A stretch of 64,000 nt of DNA, taken from SZUA-430 sp044220975 (GTDB lineage: Bacteria; Pseudomonadota; Alphaproteobacteria; Micropepsales; Micropepsaceae). The translations under genes were made by a program, and so were the position numbers. A model generated the notes under the pieces. It was not told the origin of the DNA, made no database searches, and was given only the letters and a program-made list of their open reading frames with translations. Where the stretch lies: the NCBI GenBank assembly GCA_044220975.1, contig JBGAPZ010000016.1, forward strand, positions 5,706-69,705. Direction: 5' to 3'. Shown one piece after another: positions 30,741 through 39,438 of this stretch (its first letter is position 1; the number at the start of each line of letters is the position of its first letter).

Positions 30741-31987
30741 ACCGGTTTCAGGAGGACGTGCTTCTTCTTGCCGAGTGAAAGTTTGATCACGCCTTCCCGC
30801 AGCAGTGCGTCGTTCAGCACAAGCTTTTCATCCGCCACCGCGTCGTCGTTGACGCGCAGGCCGCCGCCCGCGATCTGACGACGTGCGTCGCCGTTCGATG
30901 AGGTTAGACTAGCGCGCGTGAATGCGGCCAAGACGCTGATACCTGCTGCGAGTTCGGCACGCGGAATGTCAACAGTCGGCAAATTCGCCGAAAGGCCTGC
31001 ACCTTCGAATGTCTGGCGCGAGGTTTCTGCGGCGCGTTCGGCTTCGGCGCGGCCGTGGCACAGCGCGGTTGCCTCGTTCGCCAGAGTCTTCTTGGCGTCG
31101 TTCAGTTCGGCGCCTTTCAGCGCTTCGAGGCGCGCGATCTCATCCAACGGCATATCGGTGAACACGCGCAGGAAGCGGCCGACATCGGCGTCTTCAACGT
31201 TGCGCCAGTATTGCCAGTAGTCATAGGAGCTCAACATGTCGGCCGAAAGCCACACAGCGCCTGCAGCCGTCTTACCCATCTTCGCGCCGGACGACGTGGT
31301 GATGAGCGGCGATGTCAATCCGAACAGTTCGACATTGTCGGTGCGGCGAGCGAGGTCGATCCCTGAAACGATATTGCCCCATTGGTCGGAGCCGCCCATC
31401 TGCAGACGGCATTTGTGACGACGGAACAACTCAACGAAATCGTAGGACTGCATGATCATGTAGTTGAATTCGAGAAACGTCAGCGGCTGCTCTCGGTCGA
31501 GGCGCAGCTTCACGCTGTCCATCGTGATCATACGGTTGATCGTAAAGTGGCGGCCGACTTCGCGCAAAAACGAAATGTAGGCGAGCGTGTCGAGCCAATC
31601 TGCGTTGTCGACCATGATCGCGTCGGTCGGACCGTCGCCGAAGGTCAAGAAGCGGCGATAGATTTCCTTGTGGCGCTCTTTGTTAGCTTCGATCTGCGCG
31701 TCAGTCAGAAGCTGGCGCGTCTCGTCCTTGCCGGAAGGGTCGCCGACCTTGGTCGTACCGCCGCCGACGAGCACGATCGGCTTGTGACCGCCGCGCTGCA
31801 GAACGCGCAAGCGCATGATCTGCGTTAGGTTGCCGATGTGGAGGCTCGGCGCGGTGCAGTCGAAACCGATATAAGCTGCGACGCGTTCCTTCGTCATCAA
31901 TGCATCGAGGCCTTCCTCGTTCGTGCATTGGTGCAGGTGTCCGCGCGCGGCGAACTCGTTCATGAAGGCGGAGCGAAACGCGCTCAT
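30737..31987 (-). CDS. tyrS: Tyrosyl-tRNA synthetase
   Basis: 416 residues (ATG 31987, or 31963 MNEFAARGHLHQ). Class I signatures are visible: the HIGH-like HIGN in APSLHIGNLTQIMRL, GGTTKVGDPSGKDETR, the tyrosine-recognition GGSDQWGNI, and the KMSKS-like GAKMGKTAAG. The C-terminal S4 RNA-binding domain reads RQIAGGGLRVNDDAVADEKLVL. A TATAGA -10-like box ends only 2 nt before ATG 31987. Its TAG stop shares the tetranucleotide CTAA with the stop of the AsmA-like gene. Confidence 0.97.
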   Translation of the reverse strand: MSAFRSAFMNEFAARGHLHQCTNEEGLDALMTKERVAAYIGFDCTAPSLHIGNLTQIMRLRVLQRGGHKPIVLVGGGTTKVGDPSGKDETRQLLTDAQIEANKERHKEIYRRFLTFGDGPTDAIMVDNADWLDTLAYISFLREVGRHFTINRMITMDSVKLRLDREQPLTFLEFNYMIMQSYDFVELFRRHKCRLQMGGSDQWGNIVSGIDLARRTDNVELFGLTSPLITTSSGAKMGKTAAGAVWLSADMLSSYDYWQYWRNVEDADVGRFLRVFTDMPLDEIARLEALKGAELNDAKKTLANEATALCHGRAEAERAAETSRQTFEGAGLSANLPTVDIPRAELAAGISVLAAFTRASLTSSNGDARRQIAGGGLRVNDDAVADEKLVLNDALLREGVIKLSLGKKKHVLLKPV

Positions 31988-32039
31988 GGTCTATAAGTGC
32001 CTTGGTTCGGATTCGTGAAGGGCGGCTGTGTAACACGAA

Positions 32040-33140
32040 ATGGTTCGCGTTCTGAAGGCGATCGGGTTGATGAGCGGGACGTCGATGGATGGTATCGACG
32101 CGGCCATATTGGATACTGACGGCGAGCGCGTCGCCGCGTACGGGCCAACGCACTTTGAACCTTATGCACCCGAAATGCGGGCGAAGCTGCAAGCTGGTAT
32201 GGAATTGGCCGTCACGTTGTCGACCGCCGGACCGCTGCCCGCCAAACTCGCCGACTTGGAGCGCGAATTGACGCAGGCGCATGCACGAGCGGTTACTGCG
32301 CTGCTTGGTTCTGCGGGGCTTCGCGCGAGCCAGATCGACGTCATCGGCTTTCATGGCCAAGCGCTCGCGCATCGGCCGGAGCGGCGGGCGACTCTGCAAA
32401 TCGGTTCGGGTCCGATGCTTGCGGTCGCGACTGAGATCGATGTTGTGAACGACTTTCGCAGTGCTGACGTTCGTGCTGGCGGGCAGGGCGCGCCCTTGGT
32501 GCCGATCTATCATGCAGCGTTGGCAGCGGATCGTACGCCGGTTGCGGTGATTAACATAGGCGGCGTCGCGAACGTCACGTTCGTCGGTGCCAAAGGCGAA
32601 CTGATTGCGTTCGATACGGGCCCGGGTAACGCGCCGCTCGACGATTGGGCGCTTAAGTACACGGGCAAACCTGTCGATCATGGCGGGGCGTTGGCCGCAA
32701 AGGGGCGCGTGAACGAGGCGGTGGTCGCGCATTTACTCGATCACGAGTTCTTCGCGCGACGCTCGCCGAAGTCGCTCGACCGGATGGCGTTTTCGCTAGA
32801 CATAGCACGCAACCTTAGTGCCGAAGACGGTGCCGCGACGCTCACCGCCCTAACGGCGCGCGCGATTGCGAAAGCGCGCGAGCATTTTCCCGAAGCGCCG
32901 TGCGAGTGGGTCGTCTGCGGCGGCGGGCGTCACAATCCAGTGCTGATGCGCGAATTGCGCGCTGCGCTCAAGGGATCGCGTGTGGTCACGGCCGAGGATG
33001 TGGGTTGGCGCGGCGATTTCATCGAAGCGGAAGCGTTTGCTTATCTCGCCGTGCGCTCGCTTCGTGGCTTGCCGATTGGCTTTCCGGCGACGACAGGTGT
33101 GCCGAGGCCAATGACAGGCGGCGTGTTGAGCGGTCGCTAG
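32040..33140 (+). CDS. anmK: Anhydro-N-acetylmuramic acid kinase
   Basis: 366 residues. It phosphorylates anhydroMurNAc during peptidoglycan recycling. Motifs are GLMSGTSMDGIDAAILDTDG at the N-terminus, DVIGFHGQALAHRP, INIGGVANVTF, FDTGPGNAPLDDW, and WVVCGGGRHNPVLM. Divergent from tyrS, 52 nt away, an arrangement common in alphaproteobacteria. The stop shares CTAG with the convergent hydrolase gene. Confidence 0.96.
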   Translation: MVRVLKAIGLMSGTSMDGIDAAILDTDGERVAAYGPTHFEPYAPEMRAKLQAGMELAVTLSTAGPLPAKLADLERELTQAHARAVTALLGSAGLRASQIDVIGFHGQALAHRPERRATLQIGSGPMLAVATEIDVVNDFRSADVRAGGQGAPLVPIYHAALAADRTPVAVINIGGVANVTFVGAKGELIAFDTGPGNAPLDDWALKYTGKPVDHGGALAAKGRVNEAVVAHLLDHEFFARRSPKSLDRMAFSLDIARNLSAEDGAATLTALTARAIAKAREHFPEAPCEWVVCGGGRHNPVLMRELRAALKGSRVVTAEDVGWRGDFIEAEAFAYLAVRSLRGLPIGFPATTGVPRPMTGGVLSGR

Positions 33141-33799
33141 ACTGCTGCCGGCTCCTCAACCGGGGGCATACGCATATCAAGGTAGTCTTCGATCGTCTTC
33201 ACGAGATCGGGGACGTTTTGATCGAAGAAGTGGTTGGCACCTTCGATCTTGACCTGCGTGATTTTGATACCGCGCTGCGCGTTCAACCTGTCCACAAGTT
33301 TCTGCACGTCGGCCTCGGGCGAAACCTGGTCGTTACGGCCGTGCACGATCAAACCGGACGCAGGGCAGGGGGCCAGGAACGTGAAGTCGTAGATGTTCGC
33401 TGGCGGGGCCACCGAAATGAACGCGTGGATCTCAGGCCTGCGCATCAAGAGCTGCATGCCGATCCAAGCTCCAAACGAGAAGCCCGCGACCCAACAGGTC
33501 TGCGCGCCGGGGTTCATTGTTTGCAGCCAATCGAGCGCTGCGGCTGCGTCGGAGAGTTCGCCGATGCCGCCGTCGAACGTGCCTTGGCTACGGCCGACGC
33601 CGCGGAAGTTGAAGCGCAGGACCGAGCAGCCGCGGCGCTGGAAGCAGTAGAACATCTCGTACGAGACGCGATTGTTCATCGTGCCGCCGTGCTGCGGATG
33701 CGGGTGTAAGATCAGCGCAATGGGCGCCGACTTGTGCTTTTGGTGCTGGTACTTGCCCTCAAGGCGCCCGGAAGGTCCGGCAAAAATCACGTCAGGCAT
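33137..33799 (-). CDS. Alpha/beta hydrolase of the dienelactone-hydrolase/COG2945-like type
   Basis: 220 residues. LILHPHPQHGGTMNN provides the oxyanion region, and nucleophile Ser is in the elbow GFSFGAW. The acid is Asp in HGRNDQVSP and the base His in GANHFF. The RFNFRGVGRSQGTFDGGIGELSDAAAALDW segment is characteristic of this small hydrolase group. The substrate is unknown. Confidence 0.88.
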   Translation of the reverse strand: MPDVIFAGPSGRLEGKYQHQKHKSAPIALILHPHPQHGGTMNNRVSYEMFYCFQRRGCSVLRFNFRGVGRSQGTFDGGIGELSDAAAALDWLQTMNPGAQTCWVAGFSFGAWIGMQLLMRRPEIHAFISVAPPANIYDFTFLAPCPASGLIVHGRNDQVSPEADVQKLVDRLNAQRGIKITQVKIEGANHFFDQNVPDLVKTIEDYLDMRMPPVEEPAAV

Positions 33800-34074
33800 T
33801 CGGGCTCAACCTCGCTCGGCACTCATTTCCTGATTCACAGGATCAGGATGTATTGTTGGGCTTTCTGCACGAAACGGATGCGTGATCAATGTGTTAGCTG
33901 GAGGGCCGAAATTGGTTCCGGCTAATACTTGACCACAGCACTCGGGAAATCTATATCGCGCATCAGAAAGCGATTGGGCGCGCTTTCTAACATGGGTGGT
34001 GGGCGGAAAAGCAAGAAAATCCCGCATGGCCAAGATCGCCGCCGCCCGACCCGATTGAAGAGGAGTTTGGCCCC
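33800..34074 (+). other. Intergenic region between hydrolase and iscR
   Basis: It holds the iscR-suf promoter and IscR site (33925-33957) and a small inverted repeat CCTGAT/ATCAGG at 33829-33847. Nothing else was recognised. Confidence 0.5.
33925..33957 (+). promoter_or_regulatory. suf operon promoter overlapped by an IscR type-1-like site
   Basis: TTGACC (33929-33934), a 17-nt spacer and TATATC (33952-33957) form a sigma70-type promoter. Overlapping the -35, 33925-33949 matches the E. coli IscR type-1 consensus, as I recall it, at 19 of 25 positions: left half ATACTTGAC, right half ACTCGGG. This is the site class bound by [2Fe-2S]-IscR, so autorepression of iscR-suf when clusters are plentiful is predicted. 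Confidence 0.6.
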
Positions 34075-34543
34075 ATGAATCTGAGCACCAAGGGCCGTTA
34101 TGCGGTCATGGCAATGGTCGATTTGGCGCGGCAGGCGAACGGCAAGCCAGTGGCGCTGAACGAGATCGCGCAAAGACAGGAGATTTCGCTCTCCTATCTC
34201 GAGCAGTTGTTCGCACGATTACGCCGCGGCGGATTGGTCGTAAGCGCGCGCGGACCCGGTGGCGGCTATCGCCTGGCGCGGTCGCCAGAAGAAACGCGGA
34301 TCGCCGACATTATGCTGGCGGTCGATGAGCCGATCAAAGCGACGCGCTGCGAAGTCGGCTCGCCACGCGGCTGCACGGGGACAGGGCCGGTGCATTACGC
34401 ACGATCTGTGGGAAGAGTTGGGCCGGCAGATTCACATTTTCCTGAATGCCGTCACGCTCGCCGACGTGGTCAACAAGCGCGTTCTAGGTATGAGCCACAC
34501 AGTTGAGCGCGCGGAACCCAACAAGGAACACGTGGCAGCGTGA
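34075..34543 (+). CDS. iscR: Rrf2-family Fe-S sensing regulator IscR (one frameshift)
   Basis: MNLSTKGRYAVMAMVDLARQ opens a winged-helix Rrf2 domain. The cluster ligands begin at C92 and C100 (KATRCEVGSPRGC); the third cysteine and histidine follow in RCITHDLWEELG, which lies one frame over. The frame change is at ~34390, just before that cysteine. The continuation LGRQIHIFLNAVTLADVVNKRVLGMSH...EHVAA ends at TGA 34541-34543. A GAGGAG ribosome site is 9 nt before the ATG. IscR represses suf when holding a [2Fe-2S] cluster. The break is likely a read error, since the rest of the operon is intact in order. Confidence 0.92.
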
Positions 34544-34545
34544 GC

Positions 34546-35697
34546 ATGCGCGTCTACCTCGACCATAACGCCACGTCGCCGCTTCGGCCGGAGGCACGGG
34601 CTGCGATGATTGCGGCGCTGGACGCGCCCGGCAATCCACTCTCGGTGCATGCTGACGGCCGGCGAGCGCGCGCGACGATTGAGACGGCGCGTGGTCAGGT
34701 GGCGCGGGCGGTTGGCGCGGCGGCGGAAGATATCGTTTTCACGAGCGGTGGGTCGGAGTCGAATGCGCTTGCATTGCGCGGCGCGATCCAAGGTGCGGCT
34801 GCGGCCGGCGAACGCATCACGCGGTTGATTATCTCGGCCGTCGAACACGACTCGGTGCGTGCGACCGCCGACTTTTGTGAAGATACGGTTCCGGGATTGC
34901 GCGTGGTCGTGTGTCCTGTCACGCGCGCCGGCGTTATCGACACAAGCGAATTTGTTCGCGTGCTCAGTGAGGGCAAAGGCCGCGCGTTGGTATCGCTGAT
35001 GGCCGCGAACAATGAAACCGGTGCCGTTCAGCCGCTGGCCGAGGTCGCGAAACTCGCGCGCGCCAGCAAGGCGCTGGTGCACAGCGACGCGGTGCAGGCG
35101 GTCGGCAAGGTGCGTGTGAACTTCAGCGCGTTGGGCGTCGACTATCTGTCGTTCAATGCTCATAAGTTCGGCGGGCCGCAAGGCGTGGGCGCGCTTGTGG
35201 TGCGTGCGGGTGCGCCATTGGCGTCGCAGATTCGCGGCGGCGGACAGGAATTTGGACGCCGCGCCGGAACTGAAAACGTTGGGGCGATTGCGGGGTTTGG
35301 GGCAGCGGTTGAAGCCGCAGAACGGGTCCCGCTGAATGTTGGATGGCGCGCGCACTTGGAGCGCAGGCTCCAGGCTGCTGTCCCCGGAGCAGTTGTCTTT
35401 GGTGGCGACGCGGAGCGGTTAGCGAACACGATTTGTATCGCGGCGCCCGATGTGCCGGCAGAGAACATGGTGATTGCGCTCGATCTCGATGGGATTTCGG
35501 TGAGCGCCGGCGCCGCATGTTCGTCCGGTAAGGTCATGCAAAGCCACGTGCTTGCCGCGATGGGTGTGGAGCCGCGCCTCGCGTCGTGTGCAATCCGGAT
35601 GAGTTTCGGCTGGAATACAAGCGAGCAAGATCTGGCGCTGTTTGCAGACGCCTGGATCAAGATCGTCAAGCGTGCGGAAGCGCGCGCGGCGGCATGA
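34546..35697 (+). CDS. Cysteine desulfurase, IscS/NifS class, first suf-operon gene
   Basis: About 383 residues from ATG 34546 (MRVYLDHNATSPLRPEA); a GTG at 34540 overlaps the iscR stop. PLP-binding Lys207 is in FNAHKFGGPQG, and catalytic Cys325 is in the flexible loop SAGAACSSGKV. It removes sulfur from cysteine as a persulfide. A second, SufS-type desulfurase lies later in the same operon; this class I copy at the head of suf operons is a known alphaproteobacterial arrangement. Confidence 0.93.
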   Translation: MRVYLDHNATSPLRPEARAAMIAALDAPGNPLSVHADGRRARATIETARGQVARAVGAAAEDIVFTSGGSESNALALRGAIQGAAAAGERITRLIISAVEHDSVRATADFCEDTVPGLRVVVCPVTRAGVIDTSEFVRVLSEGKGRALVSLMAANNETGAVQPLAEVAKLARASKALVHSDAVQAVGKVRVNFSALGVDYLSFNAHKFGGPQGVGALVVRAGAPLASQIRGGGQEFGRRAGTENVGAIAGFGAAVEAAERVPLNVGWRAHLERRLQAAVPGAVVFGGDAERLANTICIAAPDVPAENMVIALDLDGISVSAGAACSSGKVMQSHVLAAMGVEPRLASCAIRMSFGWNTSEQDLALFADAWIKIVKRAEARAAA

Positions 35698-35704
35698 GGA
35701 ACTG

Positions 35705-37156
35705 ATGGCCGAACAAGCTACCATAGATGCCGTCACCGCCCGCGCAGGCGATCGCTACAAGTACGGTTTCGTCACCGACATCGAGAGCGACAAGGCTCCG
35801 AAGGGTTTGAGCGCGGACACGGTGCGCTTCATCTCCGCGAAGAAGAATGAGCCGGACTGGATGCTTGAGTGGCGTCTTGCCGCGTTCGAACGCTGGCAGG
35901 GCTTAAAGGAGCCGCGCTGGGCAAAGGTCAGCTATCCGCCGATCGACTACCAAGATGCCTATTACTATTCGGCGCCGAAAGAGAGACCGAAACTCGACAG
36001 TTTGGATGAGGTCGATCCGAAGCTGCTTGAGACGTACAAGAAGCTCGGCATACCGCTGACCGAGCAGAAGCTGCTTGCGGGTGTTGCCGTCGATGCCGTG
36101 TTCGACAGCGTGTCGGTTGCGACGACGTTCAAGGGCAAGCTGAAAGAAGCCGGCGTCATCTTCTGTCCTATGTCGGAAGCGTTGCAGACGCATCCGGAGC
36201 TCGTGCGGAAGTATTTGGGCACCGTCGTGCCGGTGACGGATAATTTCTTTGCGACGTTGAACTCAGCCGTGTTCAGCGACGGGTCGTTCGTCTACGTACC
36301 GCCGGGTGTGCGTTGCCCGATGGAGCTGTCGACCTATTTCCGGATCAACGAGGCGGAGACGGGGCAGTTCGAGCGTACGCTGATCATAGCGGACAAGGGG
36401 TCGTACGTTTCCTATCTCGAGGGCTGCACGGCGCCAATGCGGGATGAAAACCAGCTTCACGCGGCGGTCGTGGAGCTGATTGCGCTCGACGATGCGGAGA
36501 TCAAGTACTCGACGGTGCAGAATTGGTATCCGGGCGATGAGAACGGCAAGGGCGGTATTTACAACTTCGTGACGAAACGCGGCGACTGCCGCGGCGCGCG
36601 CTCTAAGATCAGCTGGACGCAAGTCGAGACGGGTTCCGCGATCACCTGGAAGTATCCAAGTTGTATTCTGCGCGGCGACGAGTCGGTGGGCGAGTTCTTC
36701 TCGATCGCGATCGCGAACCATCATCAGCAGGCCGACACCGGAACGAAGATGGTGCATCTTGGCCGCAACACACGGTCGCGCATCATTTCGAAGGGCATAT
36801 CGGCCGGCCAAGCGCAGAACACGTATCGCGGGCTGGTGAGCGCGCACGGCAAAGCGGAGAACGCGCGCAACTACACGCAGTGCGACTCGTTGCTGATTGG
36901 TGCGAAGTGTGGCGCGCATACGGTGCCGTATATCGAGGTGCGCAATCCGACTGCGCAGTTCGAACATGAGGCGACGACGTCGAAGATCAGCGAAGAGCAA
37001 CTATTTTACTGTCTGCAGCGCGGCATTCCGGCGGAAGAGGCTGTCACGCTTATCGTCAATGGGTTCTGCCGCGAGGTGTTGCAAAAGTTGCCGATGGAAT
37101 TTGCCGTTGAGGCTCAAAAGTTGATCGGTGTGAGTTTGGAAGGAAGTGTGGGATGA
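35705..37156 (+). CDS. sufB: Fe-S cluster assembly scaffold SufB
   Basis: About 483 residues from ATG 35705 (MAEQATIDAVTARAGDRYKYGFVTD), with GAGG just upstream. SufB core motifs are PPGVRCPMELSTYFRINEAETGQFERTLIIADKGSYVSYLEGCTAP and WKYPSCILRGDESVGEFFSIAI. With SufC and SufD it forms the cytoplasmic SufBC2D scaffold. Its TGA overlaps the start of the small membrane-protein gene by 4 nt. Confidence 0.97.
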   Translation: MAEQATIDAVTARAGDRYKYGFVTDIESDKAPKGLSADTVRFISAKKNEPDWMLEWRLAAFERWQGLKEPRWAKVSYPPIDYQDAYYYSAPKERPKLDSLDEVDPKLLETYKKLGIPLTEQKLLAGVAVDAVFDSVSVATTFKGKLKEAGVIFCPMSEALQTHPELVRKYLGTVVPVTDNFFATLNSAVFSDGSFVYVPPGVRCPMELSTYFRINEAETGQFERTLIIADKGSYVSYLEGCTAPMRDENQLHAAVVELIALDDAEIKYSTVQNWYPGDENGKGGIYNFVTKRGDCRGARSKISWTQVETGSAITWKYPSCILRGDESVGEFFSIAIANHHQQADTGTKMVHLGRNTRSRIISKGISAGQAQNTYRGLVSAHGKAENARNYTQCDSLLIGAKCGAHTVPYIEVRNPTAQFEHEATTSKISEEQLFYCLQRGIPAEEAVTLIVNGFCREVLQKLPMEFAVEAQKLIGVSLEGSVG

Positions 37157-37416
37157 GCGATCCTCGTGACATGCCGCGCGTGACCATCAATTGGACGCAG
37201 TTCCGGCCGCAAGGGTGGCGCGGATGGATTGCGGCGGCCGGGTTTTTGGCGATCGCGATCGCGGTGCTTGCTTTGATTGCGATCATCGCGTCGACGCTGC
37301 TTGTCGTGGCGCTGATCGTCGGGATTGGTTCGGCGGCTGCGTGGTTCATCGGCAATCTTTTCCGCCGCAAGGGGCGTGAGGTTGGTCCGTACAGAGGCAA
37401 TTGGGATGATGCTTGA
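37153..37416 (+). CDS. Small two-helix membrane protein inside the suf operon
   Basis: 87 residues. A short soluble N-terminus (MSDPRDMPRVTINWTQFRPQGWRG) precedes two hydrophobic helices (~26-45 and ~47-68) and a basic tail, RRKGREVGPYRGNWDDA. It overlaps sufB by 4 nt and the sufC start by 11 nt, so it is translationally coupled to both. I do not recognise a family. Codon usage looks like its neighbours. It may tether or support the SUF machinery at the membrane, but that is only inferred from position. Confidence 0.75.
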   Translation: MSDPRDMPRVTINWTQFRPQGWRGWIAAAGFLAIAIAVLALIAIIASTLLVVALIVGIGSAAAWFIGNLFRRKGREVGPYRGNWDDA

Positions 37417-38149
37417 AGTCAACGACCTGCACGTCACGGTCGACGGCAAGAAGATCTTGAAGGGACTGACGCTCGCGCTCGGCGAGGGTGAAGTGCACGC
37501 GATCATGGGACCGAACGGCTCCGGCAAGTCGACGCTGTCCTACGTGCTTGCTGGACGCGACGGTTATGAGGTGACGCAGGGCAGCGTGACGTTCCGCGGG
37601 CAAACCTTCGGGCTGAACACCGAGGCACGCCGCGGCCGGCATCTTTCTGGCGATGCAGTATCCGGTCGAGATTCCGGGGGTCACCACGATCAACTTCATG
37701 CGCACCGCCCTGAACGCGCAGTTGAAGGCGCGAGGCGAGCCTGAACTAGACGCCGTAACGTTCCTAAAGCGGCTCAAAGAAGAACGCGAAAAGCTTCAGA
37801 TGCCGGACGAGATGGTGAAGCGCGCCGTCAATGTCGGCTTTTCGGGCGGCGAGAAGAAACGCAACGAGGTGCTGCAGATGGCGATGTTGCGGCCCGCGGC
37901 TTGCGGTGCTCGACGAGACGGATCTGGGACTCGATATCGATGCGCTCGCTGGTGGCGCAAGGCGTCAACGCGTTGCGGGCGCGGGAACGTAGCTTTCTGG
38001 TCATCACGCACTACCAACGGCTGCTCGATTACATTGTGCCGGATAAGGTGCATGTGCTTGCGGCGGGGCGCATCGCGAAAACCGGCGGACCGGAGCTTGC
38101 GCACGAGCTTGAGGCGCGCGGCTACGACGATATCATCAGGGCGGCTTGA
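37406..38149 (+). CDS. sufC: Fe-S assembly ATPase SufC (frameshifted)
   Basis: MMLEVNDLHVTVDGKKILKGL (starts at 37406 or 37409) leads to Walker A GPNGSGKST and the ABC signature FSGGEKKRNEV. Walker B, VLDETD, lies across a frame break. The tail reads THYQRLLDYIVPDKVHVLAAGRIAKTGGPELAHELEARGYD. Frame changes at ~37635 (an extra C in GCACGCC) and ~37908 (an extra G in GCGG), with a further indel near 37950, split one ~247-residue ATPase. ATP hydrolysis remodels the SufBC2D scaffold. SufC is normally essential with suf as sole system, so read errors are likely. Confidence 0.9.
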
Positions 38150-39438
38150 TGGCGGCGCTTGAGACCACGCTTGAACGTTCGCCGGAGAGTGCGCTTGTCG
38201 CGCTCTTCGCGAAGGTGCGTGGCGATTTGCCCGGCGGGTCGTGGCTGCAGCCTTTGCGCGCGGAGGCGTTGAACCGCGTTACGCGTGATGGGCTGCCGCA
38301 TAGGCGTGTGGAAGCATGGAAGTACACGGACCTTAGGAACAAGTTTCCGGCGGGGCTCGATCTCGCGACGGGCGCCGGTGCGGTTGGCGCCGACGTATTC
38401 GAGGGGTTGAAGGCGCACAGGTTGAGTATCGTGGGTGGCAAGGTTGGCGCTGCGCCGGACGACGTGCCGGACGGGCTTGAGGTGATGAGCCTTGCCGATG
38501 CGCTGGCGATGCCGTCGCTTTGGTTGCGGCAGTGGCTGCAGCCGACGGCGGATGCGGTTGAGAATTTGAACCTGGCGTTTGCGACTGACGGTGCGCTTAT
38601 TCGCGTGGCGAAGGGATTGCAGGTTAAGCTTCCGGTTCTGTTGCGCTCGTCGCTGAATGAAGCGGCGATGGCGCACACGCGCAATGTCATCTCGCTCGAG
38701 GAAGGTGCCGAGTTGACGCTTGTCGAACTCGATGACGGGAACGCGCAAGGCTTTGCGAGCACCGTGACCGCTATCAGTCTTGAACCGGGCGCGCGGTTGC
38801 GACATTTGCGGGTAACGGCGAATGAAGGCGCCAGTATCGTTATCCGGTCCGACACGATCGAGGTGGCGCGTGACGCGGAGTATCGCGGGATCGTGGCGTC
38901 TGCCGGTGCGGCGCTGGTGCGTCAGCAGGCGACGGCTCGATTGACAGGCCCAGGCGGCGCGTTTTCGAGCGCGTGCGCTTATGCGCCAGGCGAGGGCGAG
39001 CATACGGATTTCACGCTCGAGGTTGCGCACGAGGCGCCGCATACGACGAGCCGGATTGTTGCCAAGGGTGTCGCGTCTGGTGCGGGCCATGGCGTTGTGC
39101 AAGGGCGGGTAATCGTCCGGCAATCGGCGCAGAACTCGGACAGTCACCAGATGTCGCGCGCGCTGCTGCTCACGCCGCACGCGGAAATCGATCAGAAGCC
39201 GGAACTCGAGATTTTTGCCGACGACGTGAAATGCGGACACGGCGCGGCGATCGGGGCGTTGGACGCGAACCAGCTCTTCTATCTGAGGGCGCGGGGTATT
39301 CCCGAGAACGAGGCGCGCAATTTGTTGGTGGCGGCGTTCTTGGGCGAAGTCACGGACCGCTTGCCGGAGCCGTTTCGCGGGCCAGTTGAGGGGTGGCTCG
39401 CGGCGCACATGGCGCAGATCACGAAGGCTGCCTCATGA
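38149..39438 (+). CDS. sufD: Fe-S cluster assembly protein SufD
   Basis: About 429 residues, starting ATG 38149, which overlaps the sufC stop. Typical SufD features are RVEAWKYTDLRN near the N-terminus and, in the C-terminal beta-helix, ARHLRVTA-type repeats, RVIVRQSAQNSDSHQMSRALLLTPHAEIDQKPELEIFADDVKCGHGAAIGALDANQLFYLRARGI. The conserved His in KCGHG belongs to the SufB-SufD interface where clusters form. The next gene starts 4 nt before its stop. Confidence 0.95.
   Translation: MAALETTLERSPESALVALFAKVRGDLPGGSWLQPLRAEALNRVTRDGLPHRRVEAWKYTDLRNKFPAGLDLATGAGAVGADVFEGLKAHRLSIVGGKVGAAPDDVPDGLEVMSLADALAMPSLWLRQWLQPTADAVENLNLAFATDGALIRVAKGLQVKLPVLLRSSLNEAAMAHTRNVISLEEGAELTLVELDDGNAQGFASTVTAISLEPGARLRHLRVTANEGASIVIRSDTIEVARDAEYRGIVASAGAALVRQQATARLTGPGGAFSSACAYAPGEGEHTDFTLEVAHEAPHTTSRIVAKGVASGAGHGVVQGRVIVRQSAQNSDSHQMSRALLLTPHAEIDQKPELEIFADDVKCGHGAAIGALDANQLFYLRARGIPENEARNLLVAAFLGEVTDRLPEPFRGPVEGWLAAHMAQITKAAS

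Noticed and set aside
31701..32732. 343-codon minus-strand frame opposite anmK and the tyrS start
   Set aside because: Both plus-strand anmK and minus-strand tyrS in another frame have full family motifs.
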